This document shows positions 12,901 through 27,900 of a stretch of DNA of 64,000 bases, piece by piece. The DNA lies in contig OY727096.1 in NCBI GenBank assembly GCA_963402885.1, positions 28,687,820-28,751,819 on the forward strand. The letters are read 5' to 3'. The DNA is from Antedon bifida (Eukaryota; Echinodermata; Crinoidea; Comatulida; Antedonidae). The position numbers and the translations under genes are program-made. Within the stretch, counting starts at the first letter, position 1. Each line of letters opens with the position of its first letter. Below the pieces are notes generated by a model. The model had not been told where the DNA came from and made no database searches. It saw nothing but the letters and a program-made list of their open reading frames with translations.

Positions 12901-15900
12901 TTATTGCCTCTCTCAAAAGCTTCAAAATTATCTGGTGTTTAATTATTTTATAAACAGAAATTATGGTTAAGTGTTATTTTTATCTTATTTTAACTGGGAT
13001 TCTGTCAAAATAGCTCCTGTTTGGTTTGAATTTGATGTTTAACACATTATCCAAAAAGCTAGGCCTACCCAGCCTTAAAACCGGAAGCTAGTAGTAGTAG
13101 TGTGCAATAGTGATTAGCTTAGGCTATACAACAAACAAGGATGCCTAGACCTATGACTTTAAAAGGAAAAGGGAAAGAGGATGATGTGTTGTCTGCTGAT
13201 AAAATAGATGGAGATGAAGACTCGGCAGATGATGTTCCAGCAGTTCCGATAAAAAAGGCCAAGTCAAGTTTATACCCTCTTAGAAAATATGCAGGAAATC
13301 AAATCAAACAAACTGATCGAAGAAATTTGTGTTAAGATGAAAAGCATTGAGCAAGAAAATAAACAGCTGGAAGAAGATAATGAAGATCTAACAAGAAGAG
13401 TGGAGTAATTAGACAAAGAACAGGATGAACAGAATTAGTATAGTAGACAAGAGAATATTAAAATAAGAGGTATATCACAAATTGCAAATGAAAATACTGA
13501 AGATATTGCACTTGCAAGTTCTAAAGGAAATCGACAGTAGTATAAAAAAAAGAGGACATAGAGGCTTCACATAGGATCGAAAAACCGAGATAGAACAGAC
13601 AGACCAATAATTGTCAAATTTAGAAGCAGAAAGAGCGTGATCAAGTATGACCAGAAAAAGATTAGGAATACAACTACTGATATGCTTGGATATAGGAGAA
13701 GATATGGAGGTAGATATAGACAATAAACTTACATGATGGATAAACTTAATGATTAGTTCTAAGGCTGGTTTATTGTACAAACTTAAATATGTTTTACCCA
13801 AATCAATTTTGGTGCTTTTATATAATTGTTTTATTTTGCCTCATATTTCATTTGCATTAGAAGCTTGGGGTAACACTAGTGTAACTAATTTAAAGCCAGT
13901 ATATCTAACACAAAAACGTATTATACGCACATTGACTTATTCTGATAGATTAGCACCAACATCATTTTTATTTAAAGAACTTTTAATAAGCAGTATCAGT
14001 ATTTATTTTTATTGGTAAAAAAAAGAAATAAATAAAAATAACATTATGTTTTTTCTTTATTTTGCAAATGTATCTTTCCCACTTTGTAATATAATTTATT
14101 TATTTATTCAACCATATTTCAAGAGGGTGACCCAGCCAGAGGAAGCTGATTTTGAGGGGCCCTCAACAATACAATTAAAAACATTACAAGTAAAAAATAT
14201 ATTAAAATAGTTAAAATTCAATAAAGTATAAATATATAAATGTCAATTGAAAGGCAAAATGTAAAAAGGTAAGGAAGATACAAATTTAAAATGTGTCATT
14301 ATGAAGCATAAAATTCTTTAATTTGCTTTTAAAATTTAAAAAAGTATTGCAATTTCTAATTGAAAGGTCTAAAGAGTTAAAATATTTAGGTCCTTTATAA
14401 TTAAAGGTCCAATATTTACTGTAAACTGTCAAAACATCCTTTTTGGGTTTTAAAGATGAAATACATGTCATTTAATACATTGGTGCACTATACTTTAATT
14501 CCATGACAGAAAAAATGAATTAGACATGTTAAAAGTTTAAACTGTTTGTTAAAATGTATTATACATTACTTTGTTTGATGTGGTTAATGCATCTGGATGT
14601 AAAAGACTGTTCAGTATCTCTAATTCAAATTTAACACCCCTCATCAGATGATAGTCAAACTCTTTAGCCGTGAATAAGCTAAGATATAGATGTAGTGGGG
14701 TGTTTCCATCCTGAAATAAATCATACTCATTAGGGCTACTGATTTACTGTTGCTACTTTAAGATTAAGGCTCTAATACTGATCTACAAACATCTACAATG
14801 ATGATGATTATCTATTTAAAAACCATCACCATTCATATTAAATCAACAATTTAAAATTAAGGTATCAGCCATACAGTATGTTTATTTCTTTATTTTATTT
14901 ACAAATGTACAGTATGTTTCCCACTTTGCAATATAATAAAGATGAAACACAATACTATGCTATTACGTTACATCTTTAATTTTCATGACAGGAAAAAAAG
15001 AATTAGACATGTTCAAGGTTTAAATTATTTTTTAAAATGTATTGTACATTACTTTGTTTGATGTGGTTAATGCATCTGGATGTACAAGACTGTTCAGTAT
15101 CTCTAATTCAAATTTAACACCCCTCATCAGATGATAGTCAAACTCTTTAGTCGTGAATAAGCTAAGACATAGATGTAGTGGGGTGTTTCCATCCTGAAAT
15201 AAATCATAATCATTAAGTCTTATTGGTTTAGGATTACATGCTATAAAATAGACAAGTTGCAACTTTAAGATTTACAAAAAGGCTCTATTACTAGGCTACA
15301 AACATCTACACATTCATATTAAATCTACAATTTATAATTAAAATATAAAATACAATATGTCATTACATTGGGTACACAATACATTAATTGCATGATAGGA
15401 AAAAAGAATTATGTTTAAGGCCCGTTTACACTAGGACGATAAAGATCGACGATAAATAAACAAATATGCATTGTTCATACACAAAACAAAAGAAATCTAA
15501 AAAGTTTTTATTCTAGAACTATTTAGGAACCATCTATGCTTAATTTGATGAAAATTATATTTTCACCTGTCCAATCAAATAACGTCATGATTAGTAAGAG
15601 CAATAATATCGTGACAATACAACGATTTTTTTGGTTTTATTAATCATGACGTCATTTGATTGGATTTTTTAAAATATTATTTTTATCAAAGACAGCATAA
15701 ATGAGTATTCTATAAATCTAGAACGAAAACCTTTCTAAATTATTTTGTTTTGTGTAAGAAAAAGGCATGCTTATCTATTTATCGCCGATCGTTATCGTCC
15801 TAGTGTAAATGGGCCTTTAAGGTGAAAAAAAAATTGTTAACATTTATTGCACATTACTTTGATGTGGTTAATGCATCTTGATAAACAAGCCTGGACAGTT

Positions 15901-18900
15901 TCTCTAATTTAATACCACACATTTAATACCAGATGATGAGCTAAACTCTGTGTAATGAACTATACTCAAATATAGATCATAATGTTCTTAAGCCTACTGG
16001 TTTAAAACTTCCAATTTTAATTAATTAAATAAATGGTTTTTTTTTATTAATTTAATTTATAATTGAATCAATTTTTTATTTTTTGATCAGAAAAGTCTAA
16101 TCCTATTATTGCAATTAAAAATGTTGGCTTACCGTTAATAAACTATTTGTAAAATTAAATGTACATACATTGTTTGGAGTTGTGATTGATGCACCATTGG
16201 TTACGAGACAGTTTATTATCTCTAATTTAACTTTAGATCTCCTTCTTAGATATAGATGTAGTGGTGTGTCTCCATTCTGCAAAGAAACATAATTATCAAG
16301 GGCTATAACTGGTTTCAATATTGGCCTACTGTTTATGAACTACTTGTAAAATGTCTAATACCTAGGAATATTGACCTACGATTTATAAACTATTTGTATT
16401 AAGTGGTGTGTCTCCATCCTGCAAGGAAACATAATTATCAAGGCCTAAGGTTACAATATATGATCAATTCATATTAAATCAACAATTTATAATTAAGGTA
16501 TCAGTCATATATTTATTTCTTTATTGTATTTTGCAATTGTACAGTGTTTCCCGCTTTGTATATAATAAAGGTGAAATACAACACTATGATATGTCATTAA
16601 ATTAGTGCACTATGCTTTATTGCATGACAGGAAAAAAAGAATTAGACATGTTCAAGGTTTACATTATTTTTGATACTTTGTTTGATGTGGTTAATGCATC
16701 TGGATGTACGAGACTGTTCAGTATCTCTAATTCAAATTGACCACGCCATGCTATAAAATAGACATGTTACAACTGTAAGATTAAAAAAAGGTTCTATTAC
16801 TAGCCTACAAACATCTGCAATGATGATGATGATGATGATGGTTATTTATTTAAAAATTTATAATTAAAATATAAAATACAATGTTGCTGTTATTACATTG
16901 GGTACACAATACTTTAATTGCATGATAGGAAAAAAGAATTAAGTTTAAGGTGAAAAACATTTTTTTAACATTTATTGCACATTACTTTGATGTGGTTAAT
17001 GCATCTTGATGAACAAGACTGGACAGGTTCTCTAATTTAATACTACGCTTTATCAGATGATGAGCTAAACTCTGTGTGATGAACTATACTCAAATATAGA
17101 TCATAATGTTCTTAAGCCTACTGGTTTAAAACTAAATAATATAAAACTGTTGCTACTTTAAGATTTTAAAAAGGCTCTAATACTGATCTAAACATCTGCA
17201 CTAATAATAATAATTTAAAAACCATATAAATTCATATAAAATCAATTAAAACAGTTTGTTTGTTTTCTTTATTTTGTAAAATGTATATTGCGCCAATGTT
17301 GTTACGTTGTAGTATTTTGCTCTTTACGCGCACCATACTCATGTTTGTTGTTTAGTTGATATAGCTTTACGGTTGATGTTTTACATTCAAGGAGTTGAAA
17401 GTTGATTGTTATAGTCTTATTAACCGTGTCTCATTGATTACTGTGTGTGGAGCATCACAACACTGGCGCTAAATAATTATTGCTCTACATTGTATACAAT
17501 TCATAATGATTTAATACCTAATTAAGTTTAAATTTATTTAAAAAATTGAACGTAAAGTAGGTTACCTTGTTTTTTGATGTAACTGATGAGTGGGTTATGA
17601 GAAAGTTCACTATCTCTAAGCTAACGCTATCATGCTTCAAACAAAAATGTAGTGGTGTGTCTCCATTCTGTCAAGAAATTATAATCATTAAGATACAATG
17701 ACAAGCACTCAAAAAGTTATACACTGTATTTTCACTTTATTATAGCATAGACACCATATTATTGCCTCTCTCAAAAGCTTCAAAATTATCTGGTGTTTAA
17801 TTATTTTATAAACAGAAATTATGGTTAAGTGTTATTTTTATCTTATTTTAACTGGGATTCTGTCAAAATAGCTCCTGTTTGGTTTGAATTTGATGTTTAA
17901 CACATTATCCAAAAAGCTAGGCCTACCCAGCCTTAAAACCGGAAGCTAGTAGTAGTAGTGTGCAATAGTGATTAGCTTAGGCTATACAACAAACAAGGAT
18001 GCCTAGACCTATGACTTTAAAAGGAAAAGGGAAAGAGGATGATGTGTCAAAGACAGCATAAATGAGTATTCTATAATTCTAGAACGAAAACCTTTCTAAA
18101 TTATTTTGTTTTGTGTAAGAAAAAGGCATGCTTATCTATTTATCGCCGATCGTTATCGTCCTAGTGTAAATGGCCTTTAAGGTGAAAAAAAAATTGTTAA
18201 CATTTATTGCACATTACTTTGATGTGGTTAATGCATCTTGATAAACAAGCCTGGACAGTTTCTCTAATTTAATACCACACATTTAATACCAGATGATGAG
18301 CTAAACTCTGTGTAATGAACTATACTCAAATATAGATCATAATGTTCTTAAGCCTACTGGTTTAAAACTTCCAATTTTAATTAATTAAATAAATGGTTTT
18401 TTTTTATTAATTTAATTTATAATTGAATCAATTTTTTATTTTTTGATCAGAAAAGTCTAATCCTATTATTGCAATTAAAAATGTTGGCTTACCGTTAATA
18501 AACTATTTGTAAAATTAAATGTACATACATTGTTTGGAGTTGTGATTGATGCACCATTGGTTACGAGACAGTTTATTATCTCTAATTTAACTTTAGATCT
18601 CCTTCTTAGATATAGATGTAGTGGTGTGTCTCCATTCTGCAAAGAAACATAATTATCAAGGGCTATAACTGGTTTCAATATTGGCCTACTGTTTATGAAC
18701 TACTTGTAAAATGTCTAATACCTAGGAATATTGACCTACGATTTATAAACTATTTGTATTAAGTGGTGTGTCTCCATCCTGCAAGGAAACATAATTATCA
18801 AGGCCTAAGGTTACAATATATGATCAATTCATATTAAATCAACAATTTATAATTAAGGTATCAGTCATATATTTATTTCTTTATTGTATTTTGCAATTGT

Positions 18901-21900
18901 ACAGTGTTTCCCGCTTTGTATATAATAAAGGTGAAATACAACACTATGATATGTCATTAAATTAGTGCACTATGCTTTATTGCATGACAGGAAAAAAAGA
19001 ATTAGACATGTTCAAGGTTTACATTATTTTTGATACTTTGTTTGATGTGGTTAATGCATCTGGATGTACGAGACTGTTCAGTATCTCTAATTCAAATTGA
19101 CCACGCCATGCTATAAAATAGACATGTTACAACTGTAATGTGTAAGATTAAAAAAAGGTTCTATTACTAGCCTACAAACATCTGCAATGATGATGATGAT
19201 GATGATGGTTATTTATTTAAAAATTTATAATTAAAATATAAAATACAATGTTGCTGTTATTACATTGGGTACACAATACTTTAATTGCATGATAGGAAAA
19301 AAGAATTAAGTTTAAGGTGAAAAACATTTTTTTAACATTTATTGCACATTACTTTGATGTGGTTAATGCATCTTGATGAACAAGACTGGACAGGTTCTCT
19401 AATTTAATACTACGCTTTATCAGATGATGAGCTAAACTCTGTGTGATGAACTATACTCAAATATAGATCATAATTATCTTAAGCCTACTGGTTTAAAACT
19501 AAATAATATAAAACTGTTGCTACTTTAAGATTTTAAAAAGGCTCTAATACTGATCTAAACATCTGCACTAATAATAATAATTTAAAAACCATATAAATTC
19601 ATATAAAATCAATTAAAACAGTTTGTTTGTTTTCTTTATTTTGTAAAATGTATATTGCGCCAATGTTGTTACGTTGTAGTATTTTGCTCTTTACGCGCAC
19701 CATACTCATGTTTGTTGTTTAGTTGATATAGCTTTACGGTTGATGTTTTACATTCAAGGAGTTGAAAGTTGATTGTTATAGTCTTATTAACCGTGTCTCA
19801 TTGATTACTGTGTGTGGAGCATCACAACACTGGCGCTAAATAATTATTGCTCTACATTGTATACAATTCATAATGATTTAATACCTAATTAAGTTTAAAT
19901 TTATTTAAAAAATTGAACGTAAAGTAGGTTACCTTGTTTTTTGATGTAACTGATGAGTGGGTTATGAGAAAGTTCACTATCTCTAAGCTAACGCTATCAT
20001 GCTTCAAACAAAAATGTAGTGGTGTGTCTCCATTCTGTCAAGAAATTATAATCATTAAGATACAATGACAAGCACTCAAAAAGTTATACACTGTATTTTC
20101 ACTTTATTATAGCATAGACACCATATTATTGCCTCTCTCAAAAGCTTCAAAATTATCTGGTGTTTAATTATTTTATAAACAGAAATTATGGTTAAGTGTT
20201 ATTTTTATCTTATTTTAACTGGGATTCTGTCAAAATAGCTCCTGTTTGGTTTGAATTTGATGTTTAACACATTATCCAAAAAGCTAGGCCTACCCAGCCT
20301 TAAAACCGGAAGCTAGTAGTAGTAGTGTGCAATAGTGATTAGCTTAGGCTATACAACAAACAAGGATGCCTAGACCTATGACTTTAAAAGGAAAAGGGAA
20401 AGAGGATGATGTGTCAAAGACAGCATAAATGAGTATTCTATAATTCTAGAACGAAAACCTTTCTAAATTATTTTGTTTTGTGTAAGAAAAAGGCATGCTT
20501 ATCTATTTATCGCCGATCGTTATCGTCCTAGTGTAAATGGCCTTTAAGGTGAAAAAAAAATTGTTAACATTTATTGCACATTACTTTGATGTGGTTAATG
20601 CATCTTGATAAACAAGCCTGGACAGTTTCTCTAATTTAATACCACACATTTAATACCAGATGATGAGCTAAACTCTGTGTAATGAACTATACTCAAATAT
20701 AGATCATAATGTTCTTAAGCCTACTGGTTTAAAACTTCCAATTTTAATTAATTAAATAAATGGTTTTTTTTTATTAATTTAATTTATAATTGAATCAATT
20801 TTTTATTTTTTGATCAGAAAAGTCTAATCCTATTATTGCAATTAAAAATGTTGGCTTACCGTTAATAAACTATTTGTAAAATTAAATGTACATACATTGT
20901 TTGGAGTTGTGATTGATGCACCATTGGTTACGAGACAGTTTATTATCTCTAATTTAACTTTAGATCTCCTTCTTAGATATAGATGTAGTGGTGTGTCTCC
21001 ATTCTGCAAAGAAACATAATTATCAAGGGCTATAACTGGTTTCAATATTGGCCTACTGTTTATGAACTACTTGTAAAATGTCTAATACCTAGGAATATTG
21101 ACCTACGATTTATAAACTATTTGTATTAAGTGGTGTGTCTCCATCCTGCAAGGAAACATAATTATCAAGGCCTAAGGTTACAATATATGATCAATTCATA
21201 TTAAATCAACAATTTATAATTAAGGTATCAGTCATATATTTATTTCTTTATTGTATTTTGCAATTGTACAGTGTTTCCCGCTTTGTATATAATAAAGGTG
21301 AAATACAACACTATGATATGTCATTAAATTAGTGCACTATGCTTTATTGCATGACAGGAAAAAAAGAATTAGACATGTTCAAGGTTTACATTATTTTTGA
21401 TACTTTGTTTGATGTGGTTAATGCATCTGGATGTACGAGACTGTTCAGTATCTCTAATTCAAATTGACCACGCCATGCTATAAAATAGACATGTTACAAC
21501 TGTAAGATTAAAAAAAGGTTCTATTACTAGCCTACAAACATCTGCAATGATGATGATGATGATGATGGTTATTTATTTAAAAATTTATAATTAAAATATA
21601 AAATACAATGTTGCTGTTATTACATTGGGTACACAATACTTTAATTGCATGATAGGAAAAAAGAATTAAGTTTAAGGTGAAAAACATTTTTTTAACATTT
21701 ATTGCACATTACTTTGATGTGGTTAATGCATCTTGATGAACAAGACTGGACAGGTTCTCTAATTTAATACTACGCTTTATCAGATGATGAGCTAAACTCT
21801 GTGTGATGAACTATACTCAAATATAGATCATAATTATCTTAAGCCTACTGGTTTAAAACTAAATAATATAAAACTGTTGCTACTTTAAGATTTTAAAAAG

Positions 21901-24900
21901 GCTCTAATACTGATCTAAACATCTGCACTAATAATAATAATTTAAAAACCATATAAATTCATATAAAATCAATTAAAACAGTTTGTTTGTTTTCTTTATT
22001 TTGTAAAATGTATATTGCGCCAATGTTGTTACGTTGTAGTATTTTGCTCTTTACGCGCACCATACTCATGTTTGTTGTTTAGTTGATATAGCTTTACGGT
22101 TGATGTTTTACATTCAAGGAGTTGAAAGTTGATTGTTATAGTCTTATTAACCGTGTCTCATTGATTACTGTGTGTGGAGCATCACAACACTGGCGCTAAA
22201 TAATTATTGCTCTACATTGTATACAATTCATAATGATTTAATACCTAATTAAGTTTAAATTTATTTAAAAAATTGAACGTAAAGTAGGTTACCTTGTTTT
22301 TTTATGTAACTGATGAGTGGGTTATGAGAAAGTTCACTATCTCTAAGCTAACGCTATCATGCTTCAAACAAAAATGTAGTGGTGTGTCTCCATTCTGTCA
22401 AGAAATTATAATCATTAAGATACAATGACAAGCACTCAAAAAGTTATACACTGTATTTTCACTTTATTATAGCATAGACACCATATTATTGCCTCTCTCA
22501 AAAGCTTCAAAATTATCTGGTGTTTAATTATTTTATAAACAGAAATTATGGTTAAGTGTTATTTTTATCTTATTTTAACTGGGATTCTATCAAAATAGCT
22601 CCTGTTTGGTTTGAATTTGATGTTTAACACATTATCCAAAAAGCTAGGCCTACCCAGCCTTAAAACCGGAAGCTAGTAGTAGTAGTGTGCAATAGTGATT
22701 AGCTTAGGCTATACAACAAACAAGGATGCCTAGACCTATGACTTTAAAAGGAAAAGGGAAAGAGGATGATGTGTCAAAGACAGCATAAATGAGTATTCTA
22801 TAATTCTAGAACGAAAACCTTTCTAAATTATTTTGTTTTGTGTAAGAAAAAGGCATGCTTATCTATTTATCGCCGATCGTTATCGTCCTAGTGTAAATGG
22901 CCTTTAAGGTGAAAAAAAAATTGTTAACATTTATTGCACATTACTTTGATGTGGTTAATGCATCTTGATAAACAAGCCTGGACAGTTTCTCTAATTTAAT
23001 ACCACACATTTAATACCAGATGATGAGCTAAACTCTGTGTAATGAACTATACTCAAATATAGATCATAATGTTCTTAAGCCTACTGGTTTAAAACTTCCA
23101 ATTTTAATTAATTAAATAAATGGTTTTTTTTATTAATTTAATTTATAATTTAATCAATTTTTTATTTTTTGATCAGAAAAGTCTAATCCTATTATTGCAA
23201 TTAAAAATGTTGGCTTACCGTTAATAAACTATTTGTAAAATTAAATGTACATACATTGTTTGGAGTTGTGATTGATGCACCATTGGTTACGAGACAGTTT
23301 ATTATCTCTAATTTAGCTCTCCTTCTTAGATATAGATGTAGTGGTGTGTCTCCATTCTGCAAAGAAACATAATTATCAAGGGCTATAACTGGTTTCAATA
23401 TTGGCCTACTGTTTATGAACTACTTGTAAAATGTCTAATACCTAGGAATATTGACCTACGATTTATAAACTATTTGTATTAAGTGGTGTGTCTCCATCCT
23501 GCAAGGAAACATAATTATCAAGGCCTAAGGTTACAATATATGATCAATTCATATTAAATCAACAATTTATAATTAAGGTATCAGTCATATATTTATTTCT
23601 TTATTGTATTTTGCAATTGTACAGTGTTTCCCGCTTTGTATATAATAAAGGTGAAATACAACACTATGATATGTCATTAAATTAGTGCACTATGCTTTAT
23701 TGCATGACAGGAAAAAAAGAATTAGACATTCAAGGTTTACATTATTTTTGATACTTTGTTTGATGTGGTTAATGCATCTGGATGTACGAGACTGTTCAGT
23801 ATCTATAATTCAAATTGACCACGCCATGCTATAAAATAGACATGTTACAACTGTAAGATTAAAAAAAGGTTCTATTACTAGCCTACAAACATCTGCAATG
23901 ATGATGATGATGATGGTTATTTATTTAAAAATTTATAATTAAAATATAAAATACAATGTTGCTGTTATTACATTGGGTACACAATACTTTAATTGCATGA
24001 TAGGAAAAAAGAATTAAGTTTAAGGTGAAAAACATTTTTTTAACATTTATTGCACATTACTTTGATGTGGTTAATGCATCTTGATGAACAAGACTGGACA
24101 GGTTCTCTAATTTAATACCACGCTTTATCAGATGATGAGCTAAACTCTGTGTGATGAACTATACTCAAATATAGATCATAATTATCTTAAGCCTACTGGT
24201 TTAAAACTAAATAATATAAAACTGTTGCTACTTTAAGATTTTAAAAAGGCTCTAATACTGATCTAAACATCTGCACTAATAATAATAATAATTTAAAAAC
24301 CATATAAATTCATATAAAATCAATTAAAACAGTTTGTTTGTTTTCTTTATTTTGTAAAATGTATATTTCACACTGTGCAATGATAATGTAATACTGATTA
24401 CTGTGTTATATCATTATATTGGATGTACTATAAATTAATAGTACATTACTTTGTTTGTGGTTAATGTATCTCTAGTCTCTTCTTACTTTTATAAAAAAAA
24501 ATTACACCTTTCCTTTTAAATGAATGCTTATAGTAGTCTGCGTTATATTTTTCTATTAAATATGGTTTGCAACTAAATCCAATTGTATTATTCTGTATGT
24601 AATATAATATAGTATAAAGTTGTATTTTTACACATTTTTAATATATATATTATTTTATATATATTTTTATATTCTAAATCAGTGCAATTAGGAGACCAGT
24701 TACTATAGATATTAGATTTATTTTTTGGGAATCCTGTCAATATTCACCAACATAATTACTTTGAAGCAAAGACTCAAGTCATCTGGATTATGAACAGATA
24801 AAATTTGTTTAGCTATAAAGTCTTACTAAAACAAAATTGGTAATTCACAGGGCATTCTGACATTTAAAGATGTATTGTCCCTTGAAACACAAAAAAATGA

Positions 24901-27900
24901 AGGTCAGAATATTCTAAATTTAAATTGGCCATATCAAAGTAATATTAAAGTTATTCACTTTAAATCGAAAATTCGAGCCAAAAACAACAATTTTACGTAA
25001 TTAACAGCTAAATTAATTTGATTACATTTCTTCTGGAAAATCGTCGGGAGCGAAAGTAAACAAAGATTTCAAACCATGATTATACATTATGCATGATGCT
25101 AATTAGGATTGTTTACAACTCGTCACGGTTGAGAAAGTGTTTTCACACAGATCGCGAGGAAGTTTTATGATTATGCATACAGAGTAGCCAAATAAGCGCG
25201 TTGCATTATGAGATATGTTTTGATCGAAAACTTTGACTGGAAGTCAAAGTTATTTTTTGAACCAAAAACCGTCTGTATTTCAGTAAAATGATTTTTTTTT
25301 CGACTAATTTTTGGTGAAAGTTAATAACTATTATGATACTTCAAAATGACCCACTTTTTTTCGAAATTTTTTATTTTTTATTTTTTTGGAATTTGACAAA
25401 GGGACAATACATCTTTAACTGTTTCTCATGATTTAATTGTTTTTATATTGTATGTATTATGCGACTCTGGTTAATAAAGGAAATTCATTAAATCAATCAT
25501 AAAATGTGTTCCAATTTTAATTAATTAAATCAATGTATTTTTTAATTTATTTTATTAATTTAATTTATAATTTAATCAATTTTCAATTCAAGCTGTGTTT
25601 TTTGACCTGAAATGTCTAATACCTATTGCAATTCAAAATGTGGGCTTACCGTTAATAAATTATTTATAAAATTAAATGTACATACATTGTTTGGAGTTGT
25701 GATTGATGCACCGTTGGTTACGAGACAGTTTATTATCTCTAATTTAACTTCAGAACTCATTCTTAGATATAGATGTAGTGGTGTGTCTCTATTCTGCAAA
25801 GAATCGTAATTAGTCAAGGGATAGATTGGTTTCTAGATGAATACAATTGGCCTTTACATTTGTTTCTGTATTTTGCAAATGCATCTTCCACAATGTGCAA
25901 TATAATGTGTTACATTGCATGTGCTATTCAATGTCATGATCCTTATTGTAAGAAGATTTCAGAAATGTAGATACATTTATGTCTTGTGACTCAAATAAAC
26001 CAAAAGGAGCCTTGAAGGCCAGGTGCTGGCAAAACATTTTTATTGATCATACATTCCAATAATTGTCGATCTATAGATGTTGAAATGCTCAAAATTACCT
26101 GAAACGTGTAGAAAATTGATTAGAAATTGATTTTTCGCAATATAAAATGTTAATGGCACGTCTAGACGTAATTTTTTGTGTAATAAGCCATTGTCATTCA
26201 AATTATGATTTTATTAAGTTTCAATAAAAAATGACTTTTGGCTCTGAATTTATCATCAATCCTAGAATTTCATTTCAATTTTACCACCCATCAGATAATA
26301 ACTTTGTAGCAAATAAGCTCAGATATACTGTAGATGTAGTGGGGTGTTTCCATCCTGAAATAAATCATAATCATTAGGCCTACTGATTTACAACTATAGT
26401 TGCTATAAAATTGGCATGTTGCTTATTTTGACAAAGGCTCTAACCTAAGACCATAATATTCTTTTAACTTGAGTCTGTTGAACTTATGATTTAATTACGG
26501 TTTATAAATTTTCTGTAAAATTAAATGTACATACATTGTTTTGAGATGTGGTTGATGCACCGTTGGTTAAGAGACAGTTTACTATCTCTAATTTAACTCC
26601 AGACCTCCTTCTTAGATATAGATGTAGTGGTGTGTCTTCATCCTGCAAAGAATCATAATTATCAAGGCCTGTAACTTGTTTCAAGATGCTTTACAATTGA
26701 CCTGTTGCCTTCACGCGCCGAAGGATTTAAGTTCACTCCCAGAGGAGAGGGTTCTATTAGGAATATTGGCCTACTGTTTATGAACTGCTTGTAAAATAAA
26801 TGTACATACATTGTTTGGAGATGTGGTTAGTGCACCATTGGTTATAAGATAGTTTACTACATCTAATTTAACTTTATGACTACTTCTTAGATATAGATGT
26901 AGTGATGTGTCTCCATCCTGCAAAGAATCATAATTATCAATAGGCTGCCAATCTATCATTTTGAGTGAAACATAGGTTCCTAGAAGCCAGCATAGGACTA
27001 CTTTGTAATTTCGATTTTTTTGGTTTTATTAATCATGACGTCATTTGATTGGATTTTTTAAAATATTATTTTTATCAAAGACAGCATAAATGAGTATTCT
27101 ATAATTCTAGAACGAAAACCTTTCTAAATTATTTTGTTTTGTGTAAGAAAAAGGCATGCTTATCTATTTATCGCCGATCGTTATCGTCCTAGTGTAAATG
27201 GGCCTTTAAGGTGAAAAAAAAATTGTTAACATTTATTGCTTTGATGTGGTTAATGCATCTTGATAAACAAGCCTGGACAGTTTCTCTAATTTAATACCAC
27301 ACATTTAATACCAGATGATGAGCTAAACTCTGTGTAATGAACTATACTCAAATATAGATCATAATGTTCTTAAGCCTACTGGTTTAAAACTTCCAATTTT
27401 AATTAATTAAATAAATGTTTTTTTTTTATTAATTTAATTTATAATTTAATCAATTTTTTATTTTTTGATCAGAAAAGTCTAATCCTATTATTGCAATTAA
27501 AAATGTTGGCTTACCGTTAATAAACTATTTGTAAAATTAAATGTACATACATTGTTTGGAGTTGTGATTGATGCACCATTGGTTACGAGACAGTTTATTA
27601 TCTCTAATTTAACTTTAGATCTCCTTCTTAGATATAGATGTAGTGGTGTGTCTCCATTCTGCAAAGAAACATAATTATCAAGGGCTATAACTGGTTTCAA
27701 TATTGGCCTACTGTTTATGAACTACTTGTAAAATGTCTAATACCTAGGAATATTGACCTACGATTTATAAACTATTTGTATTAAGTGGTGTGTCTCCATC
27801 CTGCAAGGAAACATAATTATCAAGGCCTAAGGTTACAATATATGATCAATTCATATTAAATCAACAATTTATAATTAAGGTATCAGTCATATATTTATTT

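Larger units (their letters stand above)
15687..24365. repeat. 2.36-kb tandem array, pattern A-B-A-B-A-B-A
   Basis: A segments: 15687-17286, 18048-19653, 20415-22013, 22775-24365. B segments: 17287-18047, 19654-20414, 22014-22774. A carries a type I ankyrin exon plus dead type II relics. B is a copy of 12429-13188 (LTR, type III exon, start of LINE ORF1). The A-to-B and B-to-A joins are the same in every unit. Units differ by a handful of bases, so amplification is recent. Each unit adds two phase-0 exons. Confidence 0.93.
26083..26940. repeat. Block duplicated from 7475-8332
   Basis: It is almost identical to 7475-8332 at an offset of 18,608 bp. It includes one dead type II exon, two intact type I exons and part of the old CRE-repeat relic. 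It shows long-distance copying within the array. Confidence 0.9.

Noticed and set aside
15687..24365. CRISPR-like or satellite array
   Set aside because: Units are 2.36 kb, contain exons and transposon fragments, and have no short repeat-spacer pattern.
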